Positions 37,185 through 47,822 of a stretch of 64,000 bases of DNA are shown here, one piece after another; the stretch's first letter is position 1, and every line of letters begins with the position of its first letter. A program made the translations under genes and the position numbers. Under the pieces are notes generated by a model that saw nothing but the letters and a program-made list of their open reading frames with translations, did no database searches and was not told where the DNA came from. Origin of the DNA: Congeria kusceri (lineage: Eukaryota; Mollusca; Bivalvia; Myida; Dreissenidae); contig JAPFQT010000383.1 in assembly GCA_027627225.1 (NCBI GenBank), positions 36,001-100,000 on the forward strand. The letters run 5' to 3'.

Positions 37185-38686
37185 CTAAAATGTAAAATTG
37201 TGAGTGTAATTACAAAGCTGAAGATGAAATGGTGGTTGTTAATTACACTTATTAGTACCAAGTTTGGTATCGTGACCACAACAATGCTATACAAAATGAA
37301 AGTATTTGATCTGTGGTCATAAGATCCCATTATTTATTTTGTTCTAAAAATTGCCGAATACAAGTTGAATTTACTTTCATAACTAGAACCTGCATTGCGA
37401 CTTTTGTTAATTGCGATCCTTACAACTGGAGATCCACATATTTTATAATTTCACCCACCTGGTAAATTTCCTTTAGTGTCCCATTTAGAAATGTCGTGTA
37501 CTGTACTGGAAAAGTATATGTTCAGCCGTTGGATATCTTCTTCTTTCCATACAGTTTACCGTCAAACTATTAATAAAAGAAGAGGGCAACGATGGCATTA
37601 GATCGCTTAACTGAGTTTAACCAATGGTTATCTGTAGCAAACGTGTCACTTGTGTTCTGGCATGATTTTCAAAGCTTCGATAGACAACAAAACCATATTA
37701 GATTTTCTGTAGAGCCGTACAACAAAACTAAACGTCACATTTTCGCAAACATAAATGTCTCAAAGTACTTTTAGAGGGTTATCCAAGAAACAATATTACT
37801 TTAATATGCAGTGGTTTTAGACACGAAACGTTTCCATGATTTCAACATAGCCATATATGGATTCTAAACCCTCACTGAGGAAGCAATGTTTCTTCGAAAA
37901 ATCAAACTAGCTTGAGGATTTTGACACAGAACAGAAGCGCATTTCCTTAAAAGTATTAAGAAATACCCATTGGTTTCTGGCAAGAGCAGGTTTTAATATT
38001 TGTGTATGTACCAGCATTGAAGAATATAAGCACTGAACAGTAAAATAAAACAGCCTTCTGTTTTCCATTTCCAGCTAGACAATTCTCAAAATAATTTATA
38101 TGCAAAATACCTTAATCTTTCTAACTAACACATCTAATATATTAGACTTGTATGTGAGTGTCATACACCTTCTTATGATGCATTTTCCCGAGAAGATATG
38201 ATATTGTTTCCCGTTATATCGCACCGCTATAACAGACCAACAAAATTATATCAGGCTTCTTTTTAAATCATTATGCTAGTCATAATACATATACACACAA
38301 ATAACAGGTACATATCGAGAATACTAAAACAATATTAGTTAGACTTCAATTCACGAAATGCTACCGTCCATTTCAAGAATCTCATATCTGGCGAGTTCAT
38401 TACCAACTCAGAATGACATATTGTCATAATATACGTGTTTCTCGACATGAATTGGTCATATAAATAGAGATTCAAGGGAGGAGTGGACGGAAATTCAAAC
38501 CCAAATACAGACATGCCATCCTTTAATCAGACCATTCAATTCATAAACGGAATAGCAACAATTTTATTTATGAATTAGACACTTACTAGAATTTTCGGTT
38601 TGATTAAATAGCAGAGTTCTGCTATATTCTCATTAAATACCCCATTTTTTATTGAGACATGTTTTCTATCAGCATAAATTACTTAC
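37185..38686 (-). other. Intron of the minus-strand gene
   Basis: Bounded by a GTAAGTAAT donor and a TTTTAG acceptor. It holds no recognisable element. A 60-codon plus-strand frame at 37,592-37,774 has no supporting context. Confidence 0.55.
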
Positions 38687-38720
38687 CCTTAATCCTTTTG
38701 CCAAAGTTACTGCCAATATG
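38687..38720 (-). pseudogene. Small internal exon (34 bp) of the recombinase-like gene
   Basis: The minus strand shows acceptor TTATTTTGTTTCAG, then 34 bp, then the strong donor GTAAGTAAT. Read in phase 0 it gives HIGSNFGKRIK plus one G that completes a Gly codon with the terminal exon. Phase 0 agrees with direct joining to the exon ending at 40,152. If the 43-bp exon at 39,935-39,977 is included, this exon is read in another frame and hits TAA at once. Confidence 0.6.
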
Positions 38721-39059
38721 CTGAAACAAAATAAATATTAGTTATTCTTATACATGTAAGCTTTATTAAGTTTAATCTTTACACATTGCAATGTGTCCCT
38801 GGGTATCTAAACAACAACGGAATGAAGGAGTGATTCGTTAACTCTGAACGTATCATGTACATTTCATAAAATAGCCAAGAAGTTAATGGTTCTTGAAAGA
38901 AAATCCCATGTCCTTAGTCGTATGGCCATTCTCGTGCAGTCACATTAATTATCTGAATATAACAAATACATTTAATATGACATATATTCAAGCTATATTT
39001 TAGCGTTTTTCTTATGTACTAACCTCCAAAATATCGCAATTTAACATTTTATAAACATT

Positions 39060-39895
39060 CTGCAACTGTACGATGAATCAAATATGAAACCTCTAGGCCA
39101 TGCGGTTTCAGAGGAGATTTTTAAAGTTATTATGCTATTTATGTCTAAATAAACCATGTGACCCCTGGGGTGTGGTCAGTTTTGACCCATGGGGCATAAT
39201 TTGAACAAACTTTGTAAAGGACCACTAAAGGATGTTACATACCAAATATGAAACCTCTGGGCCTTGCGGGTTCAGAGGAGACTATTTTTAAAGTCATTTT
39301 GCTATATATCTTACATAAACCATGAGAACCCCGGGGCGTGGCCAGTTTTGACGCCCGGGGCATAATTTGAATGATCTTTGTAGAGGACCACTATAGGATG
39401 TTACATACCAAATATGAAACCTCTGGGCCTTGTGGTTTCAGAGGAGAAGATATTTAAAGTCATTTTGATACATATTCTATATAAACCATGTGACGCCCTG
39501 GGCGTGGATCGTTTTGCCGCTGAGGCATAATTTGAATAATCTTTGTAGAGAACCTCTAGAGGATGTCACATATCAAATATGAAAGCTCTGAGCCTTGCGG
39601 TTTCATAGAAGAAGGTTTTTAAAGTTTTCATTTTTTAAATCCATTTTTTAGCTCTGGTGACCTACATATTTAGCGGACCGGAAATATTTGAACAACATTG
39701 AAAGAAGTCTCCCCAATGATCATTCCTGTGAAGTTTGGTGAAAATCTGCCAAGCGGTTTAGGAGGAGATGTTGTTTTAATGAAAAGTTGACGACGCACGC
39801 ACGCACGCACACACGCACGCACGCACGCACGCACGACGGACAACGGGCAATCACAAAAGCTCACCATGAGCACTTTGTGCTCAGGTGAGCTAAAA
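39060..39895 (+). mobile_element. Pearl/HINE-like element with ~165-bp core, (ACGC)n and terminal hairpin, inside an intron
   Basis: The core motif CAAATATGAAACCTCT recurs at 39,079, 39,243, 39,409 and 39,574 (164-166 bp period). A trailer with TCCCCAATGATCATTCCTG and GCCAAGCGGTTTAGGAGGAG follows, then an ACGC-rich run at about 39,791-39,834. A long near-perfect hairpin at 39,862-39,893 (GCTCACCATGAGCAC-TTT-GTGCTCAGGTGAGC) ends in TAAAAAA. A hairpin close to one end and a tandem core fit Helentron-associated elements. It sits between two exons of the minus-strand gene. The frame at 39,670-39,912 is spurious. Confidence 0.8.
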
Positions 39896-39934
39896 AATAC
39901 TGGTAAAGACAATAATTAAAATTATGGGTCTTAC

Positions 39935-39977
39935 CTTCAATATGTGAACCTTTGTCAATTGAGATTTCTTCACCATC
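39935..39977 (-). pseudogene. 43-bp candidate cassette exon of the recombinase-like gene
   Basis: The minus strand shows acceptor GCTTTTGTTTAG, 43 bp, then donor GTAAGACCC. In phase with the upstream exon it reads DGEEISIDKGSHIE plus one base. Because 43 is not a multiple of 3, joining to the known downstream exon gives an immediate TAA, while skipping it keeps the frame open to the end. It could be a regulated poison exon, an exon whose partner is lost, or a chance pairing of splice motifs. The acidic reading agrees with the acidic exon before it, which favours a real exon. Confidence 0.5.
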
Positions 39978-40151
39978 CTAAACAAAAGCAAATTTTATAA
40001 CTCAGCAATTTATCAATATAGGAGTATAATTAATTTAGCAGACAGATGATTCGTCTTTAGTTATTTTCGAATCCTTTAAATATTGTTGAATATTTTGTTT
40101 AATAAAGTAAGGAAAACTCTGAGAAATATTACTATAATTATGCTAACCTAC

Positions 40152-40240
40152 CATTGAGATGTACATTTCTCCGCCACTGCTTATTTCTGTAGAATCCGAA
40201 TCGTGCATTTTTGAAGCAAACGATTCCCGCATGGTTGATT
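40152..40240 (-). pseudogene. Acidic linker exon (89 bp) of the recombinase-like gene
   Basis: The minus strand shows acceptor ATCTTCTCCTGTACAG and donor GTAGGTTAG. The first two bases (AA) complete the codon begun by the single G left over at the end of the large exon at 41,880, giving Glu. The frame then reads STMRESFASKMHDSD and ISSGGEMYISM without a stop. It is rich in Ser, Asp and Glu. The exact phase match at both ends is the main support. Confidence 0.65.
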
Positions 40241-41879
40241 CTGTACAGGAGAAGATACTTGTGAATACGTCCAAATTAATTCTGTAAATAATGTTTGTAA
40301 ACATAGACACATCATCCTGAAAAAAAAAGTTTTCTGTATAACGGACACTTCCTTTACAAACCGCCAAAGTAGCCCAGTCGTAATTTACCAAACAAAGCCC
40401 ATGTTTTGTTGGCAAAATAGTTTTTTTAACAAGTCAGTACACATCATTAAGCATAGCATAAGAAAAAAAAGAGACTGATATGCAACAATGACTTTCTTAC
40501 CAGAGCTGTTAACCAAGATAACCAAAACCACAGTGGCGGCGATATGGCATTAGAACGCTTAAGGGGTTTATGAGGGCCGGAAAGCTCTGTAGGTTAAGCA
40601 CAAGTTCTATGAACAAGGTCTATGAACGAGATGTCCGGGCTAAGAGTCATTATACTAGTATGACGGAACACTGTTTTCATTATGTGAGGTTTAACTACAG
40701 AAAATTACTATGGGCAAACACAAAAGAATAGCTTACCGTTTCTTGTCATTGTGTTTGTGATCTGTTCCATTATTTGGTTTGATTGTTCTTGTGTTTCTGT
40801 CAGCATAATCAGGTTAACAGTTTTCCATTGAGTAATGATATAAAATTTAAACGTAATATAACGAAATGAATCCCTGGTGAATGAACTTTGCTTTATTACA
40901 ACACGCGCAATCTAGTTACGCTATTTTATGACGTCACTTTATGTTTTTCTTTTTATTTAGTATGTATTATTTCGTATATTTGCAAAATAAAAATAAAAAC
41001 TGGGACAAATAAAATATTACGTAAGTGTTGAATAAAGATAAGTTTATTTGTTCGGCATGAAAACGTATGAACCACTCACCAAGGCCGGTGGCTCAAGTTT
41101 TCTAAAACTTGCTAACTTTGCTTAACTTTAGTAAACACTAATCTAGTAATCTCCGTGACGTCACCTCGTGTCAGAACCTGTGACATTTTGCGATCATGTA
41201 ACTGTTTGAGCATTTATTTTGCACAGTTGACCATTTTGACATCGGTTGATTTTAGGGGATTTTGATTTTGTATTTGTTTATGAAAATTTTATGACATATC
41301 TTCACTGAAAAGACGATAACTCGGACCTGTATCTACTTCCATGTACATTTTATTTTTATATTTCTTTTTGCCCGTCATAACTACATGTACTGCCATATAC
41401 AATGAATGTTTTTATCCAAGTAAAGCATGCGGATCAAACTTAAACGGACGCGCGCGTTTGTTCTTATTTTAGAATGACCTTTCTAAACAAAAATTATTTC
41501 TCCTACTAAAAGTGAACGGTACACAGCACATAGAAGGACCAAAACCCATTAAGTTCCGGATAATCATTTGGTAATCTGGGATCTCATACACTCGCATTCT
41601 TAAAACATATTAACATGTTGTTGTTACCACTATGCAATAACTAGTTTTTAAATCAATATAATTATGCAGTAGAATATCAGAATTGGACATTTATATACAC
41701 TGTTATAACTACTACTCAATCAATGCATGCCATCAGATAATGGCATTTTTCGTCTGTTTACATTAATCAAAATCACCGAAAATAGCCAATCGCATTTGAA
41801 CCGTCGCTTGTCAATACCGTGTGCACACAATGTTTTACAAAAATAGTATATTTTTAGTCATTCATTAATATGTGCATAC
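40241..41879 (-). other. Intron of the recombinase-like gene
   Basis: Begins GTATGCAC after codon ATA-G and ends in CTGTACAG. No coding or repeated feature was recognised inside. Confidence 0.55.
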
Positions 41880-43463
41880 CTATGTCAATGTTGTGAAGGA
41901 ACCTTCCAACTTGTGTGACTTCTAATACGGCCGGAGGACACTGGTACACATTTCTGTTGATTGCATCACTATGTCCCATGTGGCGGTAAAAGGCACCCCT
42001 TTCCTGCTCGTCCGTTTCAAGTTGTGCATATTTGGTCGACACTCGATGACGAAACTTCGTTGCTGTTAACATTTCTACCAAAGCATTTGCACATATAATC
42101 CTGATGCTGTCGGACCCGATCACATGTTTGTCTGACAAATTCGTACATGGGAAAAGAAATTTGTTGTATTTGTTAACGCCACCATCTTTCCTTATTTCTG
42201 GATCTGCAAGCATTCGCAAGCCTGGGATTGTATCTTCTGGAAAAAGAACAGGGATCAGACTTTCGTCCCTTTTGCCTGTCTGCTACGCGACTTTCATGGT
42301 TTTGAGCATTTTACGCTCCTGTTCTGATAGATCCGAGTCCGTACACTTACCCAGCCATTCATCATTCTCCGCTTCCTTCCATTGTTCAAGAGTCAATCTA
42401 CTGGGTTCTCCACCTATTCTAGCATTAAATAATGTAACTCGACAGAAAACTAAATTTCTGAGAAGTGTAAATTCGTCGTTTGAAATAAAATTGTATCTAT
42501 CTGTTGTTAGTTCTCTTAATTGATGTAGCACATAATTGGTTAACGTTTGTACGTCTTCCTCAACAGGTAACTCTTTTGGCTTCCTCGTTTCTGTCCGTCT
42601 GAAAAATGCTTGGCCCTCCATTTATCCGAATAAAATAGGCCAATTGTGTGCCAAGACATGGTGAAACCTTATGTGTTCATTCGCTTTTTCATCTTCTCCC
42701 ACGGATAGATATTTAAAAAACTTAGCAAACTTCTTCATTGTGTACCCTAGAGATGACTTCAAGTCATTTTTGGAGTCCTTACGGCTCTGCAAAACCTCTT
42801 TTAGAAACTCAAAATTGTCTCTAACAAACATTTTTGTGATGGATGTGCAGTCTTTTTTCGTTCTATTTCTGTATATATCTTTGAAGTCCGAAAACAGTTT
42901 TGCCAACTGTCTTAACATTGTCATAAGAGATTATTTCTTTTCAGCCTCTTTGCTCTGGTTACCGCCCTTTGCAATATATCTGTGGAAGCCAAAATCCTTC
43001 AAATGTATTTTATTTCTACACATGTTGCCGACACCACTGTCACGAAATCGACTCAAAATGTTTGCCTGATAGTCTACGTATTTTTCACCAGTGTTTTCAT
43101 ATTGCATGAGAGTAACATTTATTGCGCTTGATGACGCTTCTGAAACAGCTGAATGACATTTTTTCTTGTGTTTGTAAAAGGATGTCTTCGATAAAAACGC
43201 TTTACACACTGAACATGTAACGATCTCATCATTCCCTTGTTTTCTTTCTCGAATTAAATCCATTGTATTTCCATCTCTTATTTGTTTCATATTTGCTAGA
43301 TATATACCCTTCGTTCTCAAACTGGCAAATGCATGATGTTGTTCTGGCTTTGGTAATTTCATTGCAGCAATTACTTCCTTTTCAGATGTATGCTGACTTT
43401 TCATATGATCAGGTAATTTGGCCGAAAAAAAACCACGAAATGGACAGGGTCGTTTAGATTTCC
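41880..43463 (-). pseudogene. Large exon: two zinc-finger motifs plus Crypton-like tyrosine recombinase domain, with three in-frame stops
   Basis: A single minus-strand frame of 1,584 bp has no frameshift. It opens after acceptor TTCTTCTTTTACCAG. The first finger (43,390-43,446) is CPFRGFF...H...H, with the second Cys replaced by Arg. The second (43,156-43,215) is CSVC...H...C. A helical region follows, then a tyrosine-recombinase catalytic domain: FNARIGGEPSRL with the first Arg at 42,418-42,420, TKFRHRVST with the second Arg at 42,049-42,051, HMGHS at 41,971-41,985, and NRNVYQ with the candidate nucleophile Tyr at 41,944-41,946. Order and spacing fit phage-integrase-like and Crypton enzymes, which cut and rejoin DNA through a Tyr-DNA bond. 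The His three residues before the second Arg is Thr. In-frame stops are TAA 42,931-42,933, TAA 42,622-42,624 and TAG 42,283-42,285. Conserved sequence continues across each, so they are nonsense changes, not exon ends. Confidence 0.85.
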
Positions 43464-44243
43464 CTGGTAAAAGAAGAACAACCATGACACAACGCGGTGA
43501 CACTAGATAGTGGTTATTTTATGACGTTAACACGTATTATGTTACAAATAATACTTATTCAAGTTAGCACTAAATAGTAGAGTATCATGAGACAAAAACA
43601 ACTGGAACTTTGTCGCAGGAGTGACAAATGGCCCCGAATGAAAGCTTGTTTGAAGATTGGGCCAGTAAGTTTTTTAAAGTTATGGTAGGAAATGAAAATA
43701 TATGTATTTTTTTTAAAATTTTAAATCCCCATCTTAACGCACAACTACACGTAACCCTCAACAGAAGGAGGTGCGTTTACAAGGAATATTCTCTATACAG
43801 TCAATACAGGAAAATAATCAAAGCGCCAAGGAATTTGCGAATGGAGGAAGAACAATTGGAATCCTCATCTTAACGCACATGTTAAAGCACAATTACAAAT
43901 TACCCTCTACAATGAAGACAAATTTCAAGAAAATCCGTTATCGACTGAAAAAACGTAATAAATGTGGACGGACGGTCAGACGGACGGACAGAAGGACGGA
44001 GAGAAAACAATCTGCGGGGCCCTAATTATACCGGAGGTCAAGCTGCCTGCACGGTAATATGATATATGTCTTATATTAAAATATCAGCGCGAAAATACGT
44101 GTGTATGTGAAATTCTATTAGAAACAACTCGTTGTTTACATTTTCAAATTGCAATGTGTATATTCATTTAAATGAAAGGATACAGTCTAAGATACCCCAA
44201 TGATATCGACATGATAGTCGGCAAAAGTACATGTATTTAGTAC
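43464..44243 (-). other. Intron of the recombinase-like gene
   Basis: Runs from donor GTACTAAAT to the TTTTACCAG acceptor. It carries a GGACGGAC-type short repeat near 43,972-44,000, a common motif at the end of bivalve interspersed repeats. No gene was seen. Confidence 0.5.
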
Positions 44244-44353
44244 CTTTTCTTTCTTTCTCTGATGCAGCTTCATTTTATGCGCTTCTGTCTGTCATTGCTT
44301 TGCTCGAGTTGTTACTGTGCATATATGTTGATGTTGATGCTGCTGCATCTTCA
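44244..44353 (-). pseudogene. Upstream Ser/Ala/Glu-rich linker exon (110 bp) with an in-frame TAA
   Basis: The minus strand shows acceptor TTTCTATCTCTTGGTGCAG and donor GGTACTAAA. Read so that its last G joins the GG at the start of the large exon, it gives EDAAASTSTYMHSNNSSK, then TAA at 44,275-44,277, then NEAASEKERKG running into KSKRPCPF of the first finger. The low-complexity linker and the phase fit support it. It starts in phase 2, and I could not find the exon that precedes it. Confidence 0.6.
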
Positions 44354-45330
44354 CTGCACCAAGAGATAGAAATAAATTATAAAACCATATAGCATGTGTT
44401 GTAAAAGCTTACTATCTTACCGTTTGGGTATATTTAGTTTTGTTTCATTAACGTCAAAGTAAATATCTGTACATAGGTCTGATTGATGGAGACGCCAAGT
44501 ACACGGTGTCGGAGGTAAGGTCGTTAGATTCTCTCTAATCAGAGAAATGTTCATTAAGTGTCCCACGTGCTAACCGATGTGAAAAATACTAATACGTTCA
44601 AATGTTGCCAAAGAAACGTTTTAAAGGTTCTCAAATTTAGATGATCGCAAAATGTCATATTTCCCAGACATGTAAAAATGTGTGAGTCACAGCGCGTTAA
44701 CAAGACAACAATATGTATACAAAGATATCCGCAGACCAATAATTGCAACACGAAAGTGTCAGAAAGGTTTTTTAATTCATATCTTTTCCATGTTATACAA
44801 GTATATGTAGGAACAAGTTTAATAAAGTTGCACATGTTTAGGAGCAACATTAATCAGTGCATTAATGCGAATATATCTAATGTGAGATTCTTGAAACGAA
44901 CTAATTTTCGTACTGATCTCAGAAAAAAATGCACCTGTAAGACCAGCGGGAAAACCATATTCGTTGTCAATGGTTCATCTTGTGGCTCGATGTTTCTTCT
45001 TTCTTAGTTGTTCCGTGCAGAACTGTATGCCAAATCAGAACCTTAGTGGTAAACAGTTCTCGGAGGTTTCCTAGGTGATCCAAACACCCTAAACTCTAAC
45101 ACGTTAGAATCCATTAATTTAACCTAACTATGCATTATTCATACACTCATCACTCACGCACTCGTGGAATGCTAATGTCACGTCGAAACAATAAAACAAA
45201 ATTATTCGTGTCTTCGACACAAAACTGGGCGTTGTATTCAGACATGTCCTATGAAAGCTCCATGTGGTCTGTCTGAAAAAAAGACCTTAGTCGTTATTGT
45301 TTACCTACAAAGTATATTATGTTGGTGCTA
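44354..45330. other. No gene recognised (probable intron)
   Basis: AT-rich. A 109-codon plus-strand frame at 44,678-45,007 has no motif I recognise and overlaps a similar-sized minus-strand frame, so I do not call it. Confidence 0.45.
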
Positions 45331-45591
45331 TTAAAGGGACTTGTTCACATATATTACGTATTTTTGAAAAAATGACATTACATGTCTAAACTGCAAAAAC
45401 TAAAGTGTTTGGACTAATAGATAACACATATTAAATAAGGAAAAAAAATGTAAATAAACAAAATTGCATTCGCCGGGTATCGAACCTATATTTCCTATAC
45501 ATTTCTTTGTCATAAGTTTTATTTTGCGTGTTCATATATAATGTACTTTTATTGTTGATATATTTGCCAATCTGTGAACAGGTCCCTTTAA
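45331..45591. mobile_element. TTAA-flanked MITE with 19-bp inverted repeats and a pol III B-box-like motif
   Basis: The left end TTAAAGGGACTTGTTCACA and right end TGTGAACAGGTCCCTTTAA are inverted repeats differing at one base, and both begin with TTAA. On the minus strand, GGTTCGATACCC at 45,475-45,486 matches the tRNA B box. No coding capacity. It shares its first 11 bases with the element at 26,989, so the two are related by ends but not by core. Confidence 0.8.
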
Positions 45592-47050
45592 TATCCTATT
45601 TTAAATTGTATTCATTTTAATCATAATCACATAAAAGGGTTTACATTATTCCAGTAAACCCTTATACATTAAAGTTATTATGTTGACGATTCAAAGACTT
45701 ATTAAACAATGTTCACCACAGCTGCTCAAGAGATACATGAGCGAGAGTATCACATACATACCGATATTGAATCAACTATCACCATCTCGTTTGTATTACT
45801 GAATATGGGCGTTGCCCTCAACACAGTAGTACAATATTTAACTTGTACACATTTTATTTCATGATACACACAAGTGTAAGAAAACTTAAATATTTATGTT
45901 ATTATGTTAACGATGTTAAATCTTTTAAAACCTGTCATTCAATAAGGATTTCTATTATTGCGATATTTTAAAGTGTTCTTTCAAACTTGTATTTCTATAG
46001 CTACATATCATACATATCATGATATGCATTGTTGTGGCCGTTTTCGCATCAAAACCAACACATTATTCTTCTTTAGCACTGCAACACTAGAATGACCATA
46101 ACAACGGCGATAATTAACGATTGGTTACTAACATTTAAACTAAATACGCATGCATTTCCTAATCCTACTAATGGTACCAACGAAGTAAGATAGCAACACA
46201 GTGAAAACCACAACATGCCCGCAAAGATTACAATACATGAAAACAGTCATGTTAAAGGTATAATGATAAAATTAATTACTTGATAAACATCCTTTTAACT
46301 CTCTGTGTCATTGTCCAAGATGCCGTTCTGAAGAACCTATGGTTGGACAGTCAAATTAAAAAATACTAACTTGACAATTTCGATCGAATAAACTATTAAG
46401 TACTGTACTAACTGTTTTCCTTACGGCACCTTTATATATGAAAAACTATAAAAACATATATAATTACATACACAATACCTGTTAATGACTTTTGTAATAA
46501 ACAACTATGTTATATTGTAAAGACACGTTTATAAAAGGAATTATCGCACTAAGACACATTCATTTCTTATTCCCACAAAGGTTGCGTAATGGTTTGTACT
46601 AATGAATTAACCTTTTGGTAAGCAGTACAATTTAATAGCTTGGGCTGGTTAGCCAACACTGTGTTTACATAAACAATAACACGCACTATTAAAGTGATTA
46701 CAATGATTTAATAAAAGTAATTCGGTGAATATCCCTACACACATACAAAAATAACATCTTAGGAATTAAATCACGTTAAATGAATTATAATGAAATTAAT
46801 TACTAGATAAACATGGTGTAGACGTTCCTTATCAAGGTCATAGATGACGTTTCAGAATGTCCTTATCAATCAAGGCCAAAGATGCAGTTGTAAGGAACAA
46901 AGTAATGGATGATAGTAAACATGCAAATATGCGAATAGACAAATGCGTTTAATAAGAATGAATATACAATTTTCATTATATATGCAAATTAACAGCTATA
47001 ATTATAAATATATTTACGTTTTTGTTTCGTGCATGTGCGTCTCTTGTGTC
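45592..47050. other. No gene recognised; worn 46.3/46.8 kb duplication
   Basis: AT-rich. An ATTAATTACT(T/A)GATAAACAT block at about 46,270 recurs at about 46,795, each followed by an AAGATGC(A/C)GTT-like stretch, so a short segment was duplicated. No coding evidence. Confidence 0.45.
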
Positions 47051-47822
47051 ACTTACAATACTTCCCTGGCTGGTCTGGCCAACTTCCGCGTCCATTGTGC
47101 CCGTAACAAAACTTCCCTGGCTTGTCTGGCCAACTTCCTCGTCCATTATTCCAGTAACAATACTTCCCTGGCTGATCTGGCCAACTTCGGAATCACTTGT
47201 GTCACTTAAAATGCTTTCCTGGCTGGTCTGGCCAACTTTGGCGTTCCTTGTCATTTACCATGCTTCCCTGGCTGGTCTGGCCAACTTCAGCGCCCCTTGT
47301 GCCAGTAACCAAACTTCCCTGGCTGGTGTGGCAAGCTTCGGCGTCCCTTGTGACACTTACAATGCTTCCCTGGCTGGTCTGTCCAACTTTGGCGTTCCTT
47401 GTGTCACTTACAATGCTTCCCTGGCTGCTCTGGCCAACTTCGGCGTTCTTTGTGTCACTAACAATGCTTCCCTGGCTGGTCTGGCCAACTTCGGCGTTCC
47501 ATGTGTTACTTACAATGCTTCCCTGGCTGGTCTGGCCAACTTCGGCGTACCTTGTGTCACTTACAATGCTTCCCTGGCTGGTCTGGCCAACTTCAGCGCC
47601 CCTTGCGCCAGTAACAATACTTGCCTGGCTGGTCTGGCCAACTTCAGCGTCCCTTGCGTCAGTAACAATACTTGCCTGGCTGGTCTGGCCCACTTCAGCG
47701 TTTCTTGAGCCAGTAACAATACTTTCCTTGCTGGTCTGGCCAAATTCGGCGTTCCTTGTGCCAGTAACAATACTTGCCTGGCTGGTCTGGCCATCTGCGC
47801 CAATTGTACTTGTTAATGATTG
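47050..47822 (-). repeat. 51-bp minisatellite, ~15 units, reading as a 17-residue repeat on the minus strand
   Basis: Units of 51 bp hold CTTCCCTGGCTGGTCTGGCC on the plus strand. On the minus strand they read as a hydrophilic repeat, consensus AEVGQTSQGSIVSDTRN. An acceptor-like GTTTATATTACAG ends at 47,823 and opens a phase-0 frame QSLTSTIGADGQTSQ that runs into the repeat. A 2-bp deletion near 47,250 shifts the frame in the last units; with those bases the stretch to the last GTAAGT (47,057) would be a multiple of 3. Other frames are also open, as in any 51-bp repeat, so coding is not proven. It lies between the SET exons and the zinc-finger/recombinase exons on the same strand. Confidence 0.75.

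Noticed and set aside
39670..39912. 80-codon minus-strand frame with Arg-Ala-Cys-Val repeats
   Set aside because: It translates the (ACGC)n tract and hairpin of the intronic element, a known kind of spurious prediction in bivalves.
42104..43069. Plus-strand frames of 132-139 codons opposite the recombinase exon
   Set aside because: They are antisense shadows of the minus-strand coding exon.
44678..45007. 109-codon plus-strand frame
   Set aside because: No motif or splice support was found and it overlaps a similar-sized antisense frame.
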